The notes under the pieces: generated by a model | Database searches by the model: none | The model's input: the letters and a program-made list of their open reading frames with translations, nothing else | What the model was told of the DNA's origin: nothing | Translations under genes and position numbers: made by a program | Shown: piece after piece, positions 17,085 to 28,628 of the stretch | How the letters are laid out: every line of letters starts with the position of its first letter | Numbering within the stretch: the first letter of the stretch is position 1 | From: Nocardioides flavus (ex Wang et al. 2016) | GTDB taxonomy: Bacteria > Actinomycetota > Actinomycetes > Propionibacteriales > Nocardioidaceae | Assembly: GCF_014653115.1 (NCBI RefSeq) | Contig: NZ_BNAD01000003.1 | Span: forward strand, 301,077-365,076 | Reading direction: 5' to 3' | Length of the DNA: 64,000 bases

Positions 17085-18677
17085 ATGAGCCAGCTCCTCG
17101 TCTCCGGCCCCTCCGTCCCCCGGTCCGGGGAGGTCCTCACCCCCGAGGCCCTCGCCTTCGTCGCCGACCTCGACGAGCGCTTCCACGCCCGTCGCGACGA
17201 GCTGCTCGCGGCCCGCCGGGACCGCCGCGCGGAGGTCGCCCGGACGGGCACCCTCGACTTCCTGCCCGCGACGGCCGCGGTCCGCGCCGGCGACTGGACG
17301 GTCCCGCCCGTGCCGGCCGCACTGCGCGACCGGCGGGTGGAGATCACCGGCCCGACCGACCCCAAGATGGCCATCAACGCCCTCAACTCCGGAGCGCGCG
17401 TGTGGCTGGCCGACCTCGAGGACGCCAACACGCCGCACTGGCGCAACGTCGTCGGCGGCCAGCTGACCCTGCTCGACGCCACCCGGGGGCGGCTGTCCTT
17501 CACCTCACCCGACGGCCGCGAGTACGCCGTCACCGACCCGGCCACAGCACCTGTGGTCCTTCCCCGCCCGCGCGGCTGGCACTTCGACGAGGCGCACCTG
17601 ACCCGTGACGGGCGTCCGGTGGTCGCCGCGCTCGCCGACTTCGGCCTGCACGTCTTCCACAACGGCCGCGAGCTGCACGAGCAGGGCCGCGGCCCGTTCT
17701 ACTACCTGCCCAAGACCGAGTCGCACCTCGAGGCGCGGCTGTGGGACGAGGTGTTCACGCACGCCGAGTCGACGCTGGGCCTCCCCCACGGCTCGGTCCG
17801 CGCGACGGTGCTCATCGAGACGATCACCGCGGCCTTCGAGATGGACGAGATCCTCCACGAGCTGCGCGACCACGCGGCCGGGCTCAACGCGGGCCGCTGG
17901 GACTACCTGTTCAGCATCATCAAGAACTTCCGCGACGCCGGGTCGTCCTTCACGCTCCCCGACCGCAACGCCGTGACGATGGCGGCGCCGATGATGCGGG
18001 CCTACAGCGACCTGCTCGTGCAGACCTGCCACCGGCGCGGGGCCGCCGCCATCGGCGGCATGGCGGCCTTCATCCCGAGCAGGCGCGACCCCGAGGTCAA
18101 CGAGCGCGCCAACGCCTGGGTGCGCGAGGACAAGACGCGCGAGGCCACCGCCGGCTTCGACGGGTCGTGGGTGGCCCACCCCGACCTCGTCCCGCTCTGC
18201 GCCGAGGTCTTCGACGCCGTCCTCGGCGATCACGACAACCAGCTCGACGCACGCCGCGACGACGTCGTGGTCACCGCGGCCGACCTGCTCGCCGTGGACC
18301 GCACGCCCGGCGAGCGTACGGAGGAGGGGCTGCGCGGCAACGTCCGGATCGGCATGCACTACCTCCATGCCTGGCTCTCCGGCAACGGCGCGGCCGGCAT
18401 CGACAACCTCATGGAGGACGCCGCGACCGCCGAGATCTCCCGCTCGCAGGTGTGGCAGTGGGTGCACACCGGCGCCACCCTCGACACCGGCGAGGTCGTC
18501 GACCGGGCCCTGGTCGAGCGGCTCGTCGCCGAGGAGCACGAGGCGCTGGAGATCACGCTGGGCGGGCCGGTCGACCCCGAGGCCCGCCGGCTGTTCGTCG
18601 GGTGCGCCCTCGGGGACGACTACCCCGACTTCCTCACCCTGCAGGCCTACGACGTGCTGCTGGCGCGCGGGGAGTGA
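17085..18677 (+). CDS. aceB: malate synthase A
   Basis: 530 residues, the length of malate synthase A. Condenses glyoxylate with acetyl-CoA to give malate. Recognised by GPTDPKMAINALNSGARVWLADLEDANTPHW near residue 90, the LIETITAAFEMDEILHELRDH block with catalytic and metal residues near 245, NAVTMAAPMMRAYS, and the C-terminal EDAATAEISRSQVWQWVHTG. Its position beside the purine catabolism genes fits use of the glyoxylate released from ureidoglycolate, as known for malate synthase next to allantoin genes in Streptomyces. No isocitrate lyase lies nearby. Its 3' end overlaps the convergent guaD gene by 44 bp. Confidence 0.95.
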   Translation: MSQLLVSGPSVPRSGEVLTPEALAFVADLDERFHARRDELLAARRDRRAEVARTGTLDFLPATAAVRAGDWTVPPVPAALRDRRVEITGPTDPKMAINALNSGARVWLADLEDANTPHWRNVVGGQLTLLDATRGRLSFTSPDGREYAVTDPATAPVVLPRPRGWHFDEAHLTRDGRPVVAALADFGLHVFHNGRELHEQGRGPFYYLPKTESHLEARLWDEVFTHAESTLGLPHGSVRATVLIETITAAFEMDEILHELRDHAAGLNAGRWDYLFSIIKNFRDAGSSFTLPDRNAVTMAAPMMRAYSDLLVQTCHRRGAAAIGGMAAFIPSRRDPEVNERANAWVREDKTREATAGFDGSWVAHPDLVPLCAEVFDAVLGDHDNQLDARRDDVVVTAADLLAVDRTPGERTEEGLRGNVRIGMHYLHAWLSGNGAAGIDNLMEDAATAEISRSQVWQWVHTGATLDTGEVVDRALVERLVAEEHEALEITLGGPVDPEARRLFVGCALGDDYPDFLTLQAYDVLLARGE

Positions 18678-20004
18678 CCGGTCGGACGAACCCGCCCGAG
18701 GCGACCTGGTCCCCGCCCACCCACACCTCGGCGACGTCCGCGTCGCCCGCGAGCGCGAACACCTTGCCGAGCGCCGACTCCGGGGAGTCGGCGTGCCGCA
18801 GGCCGAGGTCGAGCGCCGTGCCGGGCGGCGGGCGCAGCAGGACCGCGTCGAACTGCTTGCCCTCCGACAGGTCGCCGACGGTGTCGCCCAGGCCGAGGGC
18901 CGCGGCGCCGGCGGCGGTGCTGAGGTGCAGCAGGTGCCCAGCGCCGAGCGTCACCCCGTCCGCTCCCTGCAGGTGCTGGAGGAAGTAGGCCTGCAGGCCC
19001 TCCTTGAACACCGAGAACCCGGTGCCCGCGCCGACGTCGCTGCCGAGCGCGACCCGTACGCCTGCCGCGAGGTGGCGGCGCAGCGGGAAGATGCCGGATC
19101 CGAGTGCGGAGTTGCTGGTCGGGCACCACGCCACGGACGTACGGCGCGCGGCCATCACGTCGAGCTCGGGATCGGTCGGGTGCACGTCGTGCGCCAGCAC
19201 CGACAGCGGCCCCAGCAGCCCGTGGTGGTCGTAGGTGTCGACGTAGTGGTCGCGGTCGGGGAACTGCCCGGCCACCGTGGCGACCTCGGCCGAGTTCTCG
19301 TTGACGTGCGAGGTGAACAGCGCTCCGTCGACCTCGTCGAGCACCGCAGCGCACGCGGCGAGCACCGGGTCGGAGGCTGACAGCGCGAACCGCGGCGTCA
19401 CGGCGTACCGGATCCGGCCGCGGCCGTGCCAGCGCCCGGCCAGGGCGAGCGCCTCGGCGTGGGCGCGGTCGGGGGTGGTGAGCAGCGGCTCGGGCAGGAC
19501 GCGGTCGCTGACGACCAGCCCGCTCGTCACCCGCAGCCCGTAGCGCTCGACCTCCGCGAGGAGCAGGTCGACCGCCGGGGCGAAGTGGGAGCCGAAGACG
19601 AGCGAGGTGGTGGTGCCGGCGGCGATCAGGCTCGCCACGAACTCCGCGGCGATGGTGGCGGCGTAGTCGGGCGAGCCGAGGTGCACCTCCTCCGGCAGCG
19701 CGCAGCGCTCCAGCCACTCGAGCAGCGGCATGCCGAGCGCTCCGATGACGCGCACCTGCGGGAAGTGCACGTGCGTGTCCACCAGCCCCGGCAGCAGGAG
19801 GCCGGAGCGGAGGTCGAGGACGGGGGCGTCGGGGTGGGCGGCCGCGACGGCGGCGTACGAGCTGCGGGCGATGATCGTCCCGTCGTCCGCGACCGCGAGG
19901 CCCAGGTCGTCGTCGTAGCGGAAACCGGGCGCGGGGGTGGCGGGGTCGAACGGGTCGTCGGGGGTGTCGAAGGCGCGGGCGCGGTAGACCACGCGGGCGC
20001 TCAC
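18634..20004 (-). CDS. guaD: guanine deaminase
   Basis: 456-residue amidohydrolase converting guanine to xanthine. Seen: LPGLVDTHVHFPQ (metal HxH) near residue 85, a YAVTPRFALSAS block, FTSHVNEN (metal His), and VALGSDVGAGTGFSVFKEG (metal Asp). The PQVRVIGALGMPLLEWLE segment is typical of guanine deaminase. GTG start overlaps the xdhC stop by 4 nt, so it is the last gene of xdhA-xdhB-xdhC-guaD, and xanthine passes directly to the upstream-encoded dehydrogenase. The last 44 bp lie antisense to the end of aceB. Confidence 0.9.
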   Translation of the reverse strand: MSARVVYRARAFDTPDDPFDPATPAPGFRYDDDLGLAVADDGTIIARSSYAAVAAAHPDAPVLDLRSGLLLPGLVDTHVHFPQVRVIGALGMPLLEWLERCALPEEVHLGSPDYAATIAAEFVASLIAAGTTTSLVFGSHFAPAVDLLLAEVERYGLRVTSGLVVSDRVLPEPLLTTPDRAHAEALALAGRWHGRGRIRYAVTPRFALSASDPVLAACAAVLDEVDGALFTSHVNENSAEVATVAGQFPDRDHYVDTYDHHGLLGPLSVLAHDVHPTDPELDVMAARRTSVAWCPTSNSALGSGIFPLRRHLAAGVRVALGSDVGAGTGFSVFKEGLQAYFLQHLQGADGVTLGAGHLLHLSTAAGAAALGLGDTVGDLSEGKQFDAVLLRPPPGTALDLGLRHADSPESALGKVFALAGDADVAEVWVGGDQVASGGFVRPVTPRAPAARRRPAG

Positions 20005-20816
20005 GCGCGGTCCCGGACGCGGTCGGCGGAGAAGAGCTGCAGCAGCTCGGCGGCGACCGACACCGCGATGGCGGCCGGCTCCTTCCCGGTGGGACCAGGG
20101 AGCCCGATGGGGCACCGGATCCGGTCGATGTGCGCGGGGTAGTGCCCCTCGACGGCGAGGCCGGAGCGGAAGCGGGCCCACTTGGCGTCCGACCCGATGA
20201 GCCCGATCGTGGCGAGGTGGGTGCAGCGCAGCGCGGCGTCGCACAGCGCGAAGTCCTCGGCGTGGTCGTGGGTCATCACCAGCACGTGCGTGCCGGGCGG
20301 CACGGCGCCGAGCGCGAGCTCGGGGACCGGCGAGTGGTGCACCCGGACGCGCGCCACACCCGACTCGAGCAGCGCGAGGCGCTCGTCGGTCAGCTGTCCG
20401 GCGCGCGAGTCGACCAGGTGCAGGTCGATGTCGTGGGCCGACAGGATGCGGGCCAGCTCGAGCCCGACGTGGCCCACCCCGAACACCGCGACCGCCGGGA
20501 CGACGGGCAGCGGCTCGAGCAGCAGCGTCACCTCGCCGCCGCAGCACTGGCGCCCGTGGTCGGTGCGCGCCTTGTCGCTCAGCCCGAGGACGAGCTGCTC
20601 GGGTGCGACGGCGTACGTCTGCAGCATCGTGCGGGCCCGGGCGAGCGCGGTCTCCTCCAGGTTGCCGCCGCCGACGCTCCCCCACGAGCGGCCGGCCGCG
20701 ACGACCATCTTGGCGCCGGCGTCACGCGGGGCGTGCCCGCGCACGTCGGCGACGGTGACGAGCACGCCCGCCTCCCGCTCCTCGCGCAGTCGCTGCACCG
20801 CCGTCAGCCAGTGCAT
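20001..20816 (-). CDS. xdhC: xanthine dehydrogenase accessory protein XdhC
   Basis: 271 residues. The N-terminal XdhC/CoxI domain (VTVADVRGHAPRDAGAKMVV...GSVGGGNLE) is followed by a Rossmann-like half with FGVGHVGLELARIL. XdhC binds and sulfurates the molybdenum cofactor and hands it to xanthine dehydrogenase. The QCCGGEV cysteines are the expected conserved pair. ATG 20816 begins 1 nt after the xdhB stop; the longer frame upstream only overlaps xdhB. Coupled to guaD downstream. Confidence 0.92.
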   Translation of the reverse strand: MHWLTAVQRLREEREAGVLVTVADVRGHAPRDAGAKMVVAAGRSWGSVGGGNLEETALARARTMLQTYAVAPEQLVLGLSDKARTDHGRQCCGGEVTLLLEPLPVVPAVAVFGVGHVGLELARILSAHDIDLHLVDSRAGQLTDERLALLESGVARVRVHHSPVPELALGAVPPGTHVLVMTHDHAEDFALCDAALRCTHLATIGLIGSDAKWARFRSGLAVEGHYPAHIDRIRCPIGLPGPTGKEPAAIAVSVAAELLQLFSADRVRDRA

Positions 20817-20817
20817 G

Positions 20818-24599
<3,782 letters not shown>

Positions 24600-24701
24600 G
24601 TTCCTCCCTCGGGCCCGGGCAGGGTGCCCGGCTCTCGCATGGTTGGGAGTCACGGGCCGCCGGTTGTCCATGCCGAACGACGACCTGCCACCACCCATCG
24701 T

Positions 24702-24719
24702 ACGTGACGCAGGTCACGT
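24702..24719. promoter_or_regulatory. palindrome upstream of xdhA, CRP/GlxR-like
   Basis: ACGTGAC (24702-24708), GCAG, GTCACGT (24713-24719) is a perfect inverted repeat. It also contains GTGA-N6-TCAC, the CRP-family core. It lies between the allE stop and xdhA, centred 112 bp upstream of the xdhA start. Confidence 0.5.
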
Positions 24720-24729
24720 CCCGCCTGCG

Positions 24730-25566
24730 CTACGTGCGCAGCCGGGGGTGGCGGTTGACGTCCTTGTAGAGAAGGTAGCGGAAGCGTCCCGGTCCACCGG
24801 CGTAGCAGGCCTGCGGGCAGAAGGCGCGCAGCCACATGAAGTCGCCCTCCTGCACCTCGACCCAGTCCTGGTTGAGCAGGTAGACCGCCTTGCCCTCCAG
24901 GACGTAGAGGCCGTGCTCCATCACGTGCGTCTCCGGGAACGGGATGGCACCGCCGGGCTCGAAGGTGACGATGTTGACGTGCATGTCGTGGCGCACGTCG
25001 AGCGGGTCGACGAAGCGCTGCGTGCCCCACGCCCCGCCGGTGTCGGGCATCGGCTCGATCGACACGTCGTCCTCGTGGACCACGAAGGGCTCCGGGACCT
25101 CGACGCCGTCGACGGGCTCGTAGGCCTTGCGGATCCAGTGGAAGGTCGCGGTCGCCGCGCCGGCGTTGCGCAGCGTCCAGGGCGTGCCGGGCGGAACGAA
25201 GGCGTACGACCCGGGGCGCAGCGGGTGCGCGGCCCCTCCGGCCCCGTCCAGCCGCAGCTCGGCCGACCCGTCAACGACGAAGAGCACGGACTCGGCGTCG
25301 GGGTCGCCCTCGGGCCGCTCGGACCCGCCGCCCGGTCCCACCTCGACGACGTACTGGCTGAAGGTCTCGGCGAAGCCCGACAGCGGCCGGGCCAGCACCC
25401 ACAGCCGCGTGTCGTCCCAGTGCGGCAGCCGGCTGGCGGTGATGTCGCTGAGCGTGCCGCGCGGGATGACGGCGTACGCCTCGGTGAAGACCGCTCGGCC
25501 GGACTGGCCGGTGGTCAGCTCGGTCTGCGGGGGCAATCCGCCGCGCGGCACCCAGTACTGGCTCAT
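24730..25566 (-). CDS. allE: (S)-ureidoglycine aminohydrolase
   Basis: 278-residue bicupin. Converts (S)-ureidoglycine to (S)-ureidoglycolate with release of ammonia, using Mn. First cupin around residues 60-150 (VLFVVDGSAELRLDG...), second around 185-270 (MHVNIVTFEPGGAIPFPETHVMEHGLYVLEGKAVYLLN) with the metal-binding His and Glu residues. Ends FRYLLYKDVNRHP as in AllE. Last gene of the urate operon; the ATG overlaps the allB stop (ATGA). The enzyme that makes its substrate, allantoate amidohydrolase, is not in the window. Confidence 0.93.
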   Translation of the reverse strand: MSQYWVPRGGLPPQTELTTGQSGRAVFTEAYAVIPRGTLSDITASRLPHWDDTRLWVLARPLSGFAETFSQYVVEVGPGGGSERPEGDPDAESVLFVVDGSAELRLDGAGGAAHPLRPGSYAFVPPGTPWTLRNAGAATATFHWIRKAYEPVDGVEVPEPFVVHEDDVSIEPMPDTGGAWGTQRFVDPLDVRHDMHVNIVTFEPGGAIPFPETHVMEHGLYVLEGKAVYLLNQDWVEVQEGDFMWLRAFCPQACYAGGPGRFRYLLYKDVNRHPRLRT

Positions 25567-26903
25567 GCGCCCCTCCTCAACAGCCGGCCCCGCGGCCCGG
25601 CGTCGACGTCCACCGGGCGCCCGCGCAGCCAGGTGGCCCGCACGGTGCCGGTGAGCGTACGCCCGGCGTAGGCCGAGACCGGGTTCTTGTGGTGCAGCGA
25701 GGTCGGGTCGACGACCCACTTCTCGTCGGGGGCGAAGACGCACAGGTCGGCGTCGTGTCCCACGGCGATCTCGCCCTTGCCGGCCAGCCCGACCAGGCGG
25801 GCCGGGGCGGTCGCCATCCAGCGCACCACGTCCGTGAGGGGCACGCCCCGCTCGCGCGCGCACGTCCACACGACCGGCAGGCCGAGCTGGAGGGAAGCGA
25901 TGCCGCCCCACGCCTCGGCGAAGTCGCCGGTGTCGGCGCGCTTGAGCTCGGCGGTGCACGGCGAGTGGTCGCTGACGACCATGTCGATGTCGCCGCTGCC
26001 CAGCGCGGCCCAGAGCGCGTCGCGGTTGTCAGCGCCGCGGATCGGCGGGCAGCACTTGAGCTCGGTGGCGCCGTCGGGGATCGAGCCCGCCTCGAAGTGG
26101 AGGTAGTGCGGGCAGGTCTCCACCGAGACGTCGACGCCGCCGGCGCGGGCCGCACGCAGGGTCGGCACCGCGCCCGACGCGCTGAGGTGGACGACGTGCG
26201 CACGGGCCCCGGTGGCACGGGCGGTGTCGACCACCAGGGCGATCGCCCGCTCCTCCGCGGCGTCCGGTCGGCTCTCGAGGAACCCGCGGTAGGCCGTGCC
26301 GTGGGCGCACTCGACGACCTCGTCGGCGTCCTCCGCGTGCACGATCATCAGCGTCCCGAGGCGGGCGACCTCGGCCATCGCCTCCGCGAAGTCCTCCGGG
26401 GGGAGGTGGGGGAACTCCTCGACGCCGGAGTCGAGCAGGAAGCACTTGAAGCCGAACACACCCGCGTCGTGCAGGCCCGCGAGGTCGCCGATGTTGCCCG
26501 GGACCGCGCCGCCCCAGAAGCCGACGTCCACCCACGCCTGGTCCTCGGCCACGCGTCGCTTCTCCTCCAGCGCCGTCACAGTGGTGGTCGGCGGGACGCT
26601 GTTGAGCGGCATGTCGACGATCGTGGTCACACCGCCTGCCGCTGCGGCACGGGTGGCGCTGGCGAAGCCCTCCCACTCGGTGCGGCCGGGCTCGTTGACG
26701 TGGACGTGGGTGTCGACCAGACCGGGCAGCAGCACCTCGTCGTCGGCGAGCTCGACGACCTCCGCCGCGTCGAGGTCGTCGTACGCCGCCACCGCGACGA
26801 TGCGGCCCTCGCGGATGCCGACGGACGCCGCTCGCTCCTGCCCGTCGACGACCGCCCGAAGGGCGCGGACGACCGTGTCGAGCGGCTCGGTCCCGGCTCC
26901 CAC
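25563..26903 (-). CDS. allB: allantoinase
   Basis: 446-residue amidohydrolase opening the allantoin ring to allantoate. Seen: LPGLVDTHVHVNEPG (metal HxH near residue 62), GFKCFLLDSG (carboxylated Lys near 148), IVHAED, VVHLSAS, VETCPHYL and VVSDHSPC (metal Asp). NEPGRTEWEGF is typical of allantoinase as against dihydropyrimidinase. GTG start lies 1 nt after the HIU hydrolase stop. Part of the tightly packed urate operon. Confidence 0.95.
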   Translation of the reverse strand: MGAGTEPLDTVVRALRAVVDGQERAASVGIREGRIVAVAAYDDLDAAEVVELADDEVLLPGLVDTHVHVNEPGRTEWEGFASATRAAAAGGVTTIVDMPLNSVPPTTTVTALEEKRRVAEDQAWVDVGFWGGAVPGNIGDLAGLHDAGVFGFKCFLLDSGVEEFPHLPPEDFAEAMAEVARLGTLMIVHAEDADEVVECAHGTAYRGFLESRPDAAEERAIALVVDTARATGARAHVVHLSASGAVPTLRAARAGGVDVSVETCPHYLHFEAGSIPDGATELKCCPPIRGADNRDALWAALGSGDIDMVVSDHSPCTAELKRADTGDFAEAWGGIASLQLGLPVVWTCARERGVPLTDVVRWMATAPARLVGLAGKGEIAVGHDADLCVFAPDEKWVVDPTSLHHKNPVSAYAGRTLTGTVRATWLRGRPVDVDAGPRGRLLRRGA

Positions 26904-26904
26904 C

Positions 26905-27237
26905 TCAGCTGCCCCGGTAGGTCGAGTAGCCGTACGGGCTCAGCAGCAGCGGCACGTGGTGGTGCTCCCCGGCGGCGACGGTGAAGGTCACGGCGACCTC
27001 GGGGTAGAAGGTGACCTCGCCACGGGCGGCGTACCAGGCGCCGGTGTCGAAGCGCAGCCGCAGGTCGCCGGTGGGCAGGTCGGCGGCCAGGGCGCCGACC
27101 CGCCCGTCGGTGTCGGTGACCCCCTCGGCGAGGACCGTGCCGTCGGTGGCCTCGAGGCGCACGGCGACCCCGGCGGCGGGACGACCGCCCGCGGTGTCGA
27201 GGACGTGCGTGCTCAGCGATGCTCCGGTCGCAGCCAT
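26905..27237 (-). CDS. uraH: 5-hydroxyisourate hydrolase
   Basis: 110-residue transthyretin-like protein that hydrolyses 5-hydroxyisourate to OHCU. N-terminal LSTHVLDTAGGRPAAGVAV and C-terminal YRGS are the family signatures, and HHHVPLLLSPYGYSTYRGS holds the catalytic residues. Start overlaps the uraD stop by one base (TGATG). Cytoplasmic, no signal peptide. Confidence 0.96.
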   Translation of the reverse strand: MAATGASLSTHVLDTAGGRPAAGVAVRLEATDGTVLAEGVTDTDGRVGALAADLPTGDLRLRFDTGAWYAARGEVTFYPEVAVTFTVAAGEHHHVPLLLSPYGYSTYRGS

Positions 27238-27746
27238 CAGGACAGCGCCTCCCTCATCCGCAGGACCGCGATCTGGGTCAGCTCGTCGACGGTCACGGCG
27301 CGCTCGGCCTCGTCGGTGTTGTCGAGCCGTGCGTGCAGGTGCTCGAGGATCTCCGGCCCGCTGCGACCAGCCGCCCGGACGATGAAGACCCGCCCGAAGC
27401 GCTCCTCGTAGGCCCGGTTGCCCTCAGCCAGCCGACGGGCCAGGTCGGCGTCGTCCGCGTCCACGCCCGCCTGCTCGCGGGTGGAGTGGGCGGCGTCGTG
27501 CCGCGCGGCGTCGGCGCGCTCGCCGATCCGCGGGTGGCGGGCGAGAGCCTGCTCCAGCTCAGCGTCCGTCATCGTCCTGGAGGCGGCGATCATCGCGTTC
27601 TCGAGCTGGTTGAGGTCCGCGTACGGCCGCCCCGCCAGGACCTGGTCGGCCCAGCCGGGTGCGTCGAGGCAGGTGAGCAGCTGCTCGCGGGCCTCTTGCA
27701 CCTCGGCGTCGTTGAAGGCGACGAGTGCGGGACTGGTGGCGCTCAT
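27237..27746 (-). CDS. uraD: OHCU decarboxylase
   Basis: 169-residue helical enzyme forming (S)-allantoin from 2-oxo-4-hydroxy-4-carboxy-5-ureidoimidazoline. HPRIGE with the catalytic His near residue 70 and a STREQAGV block near 88 mark the family, and a FGRVFIVRAAGRS segment ends the core. Its ATG overlaps the urate oxidase stop (ATGA). Confidence 0.95.
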   Translation of the reverse strand: MSATSPALVAFNDAEVQEAREQLLTCLDAPGWADQVLAGRPYADLNQLENAMIAASRTMTDAELEQALARHPRIGERADAARHDAAHSTREQAGVDADDADLARRLAEGNRAYEERFGRVFIVRAAGRSGPEILEHLHARLDNTDEAERAVTVDELTQIAVLRMREALS

Positions 27747-28627
27747 GAGGTCTCCTCCTCGCGGGTCACGGTCGCCTCGATGAGGCCGTACGGCCGGTCG
27801 GCGGCGATGAAGACCTCGCCGGGGTTGTCGAGGCCGAAGGGCGCGAGGTCGACGAGGAAGTGGTGCTTGTTGGGCGCGACGAACGAGATCTCGGCGATCT
27901 CCTCGTGCGTCTCGAGGACCGTACGCCCCATCGCGTACAGCGTCTCCTGCAGCGCGTGGCTGTAGGTGGTGGCGAAGGTGCTGAGCAGCAGCGCCCGCAC
28001 CGCGTCGTACGTCGCGTTCCAGTCGATCCCGTCGGCGCGGGCGTAGCGCCAGGTCGCGCGCAGCGCGGTGGCGAGGATGCGGTCGTCGGTGTCGGCGAGC
28101 GTGGTGTAGTCGTCGTGCAGGAAGTCCTTGAACTCCGAGCCGGTCGACTTCAGCACCACCAGGTCCCGCAGCCCCGAGGTCACCACGACCCCGTCGTCGC
28201 TGACGTCGACGCCCGTGGTGCGCACCTCGGTGCCGCGGCGCACGAACGCGTGGTCGTGCCCGTCGCCGTCGACGGCGATCCGGTCCCACGCGTGCTCGTC
28301 GACGGCGATCTCCGCGCCGGTCGCGGCCGGTGTCGCGGCCAGGAGCCGCCGCCCGAGGGCGATCGCGTAGTCCTCCGGAGAGGTGACCCCGTGGCGCTTC
28401 GCGAACGCGAAGGCGGTGTTCTTCTGGGTGTCGGTCGGCAGGACCGCCGACTGGTCGCCGTCGACGTGCGCCGCCTCGAAGTCGCCGCGCAGCGCCGAGG
28501 ACACCGTGAGGTCGCGGATCTCGTGGCGCGGGGTGTCGCGCACGATCCGGACGACGCGCGACTCCGCCTTGCCGTAGCGGTTCGGTCCCAGCACGATCCC
28601 CATCCCAGCCCCCATCCCAGCCCCCAT
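27743..28627 (-). CDS. pucL: urate oxidase
   Basis: 294 residues, cofactor-free uricase oxidising urate to 5-hydroxyisourate. Seen: NRYGKAESRVVRI near the start with the catalytic Lys, LPTDTQKNTAFAFAKRHG with the catalytic Thr, a STGSEFKDFLHDDYTTL block and the C-terminal APNKHHFLVDLAPFGLDN. Three in-frame ATGs 12 bp apart (28627, 28615, 28603) exist; 28627 is preferred because it lies 1 nt after the upstream stop, like other junctions in this operon, and follows a GGGGGAGAG ribosome site. Confidence 0.95.
   Translation of the reverse strand: MGAGMGAGMGIVLGPNRYGKAESRVVRIVRDTPRHEIRDLTVSSALRGDFEAAHVDGDQSAVLPTDTQKNTAFAFAKRHGVTSPEDYAIALGRRLLAATPAATGAEIAVDEHAWDRIAVDGDGHDHAFVRRGTEVRTTGVDVSDDGVVVTSGLRDLVVLKSTGSEFKDFLHDDYTTLADTDDRILATALRATWRYARADGIDWNATYDAVRALLLSTFATTYSHALQETLYAMGRTVLETHEEIAEISFVAPNKHHFLVDLAPFGLDNPGEVFIAADRPYGLIEATVTREEETS
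28601..28627 (-). repeat. 12-bp tandem repeat at the urate oxidase start
   Basis: Two copies of ATGGGGGCTGGG plus ATGGGG give three in-frame ATG codons encoding MGAGMGAGMG. Any could start translation. Confidence 0.8.
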
Positions 28628-28628
28628 C

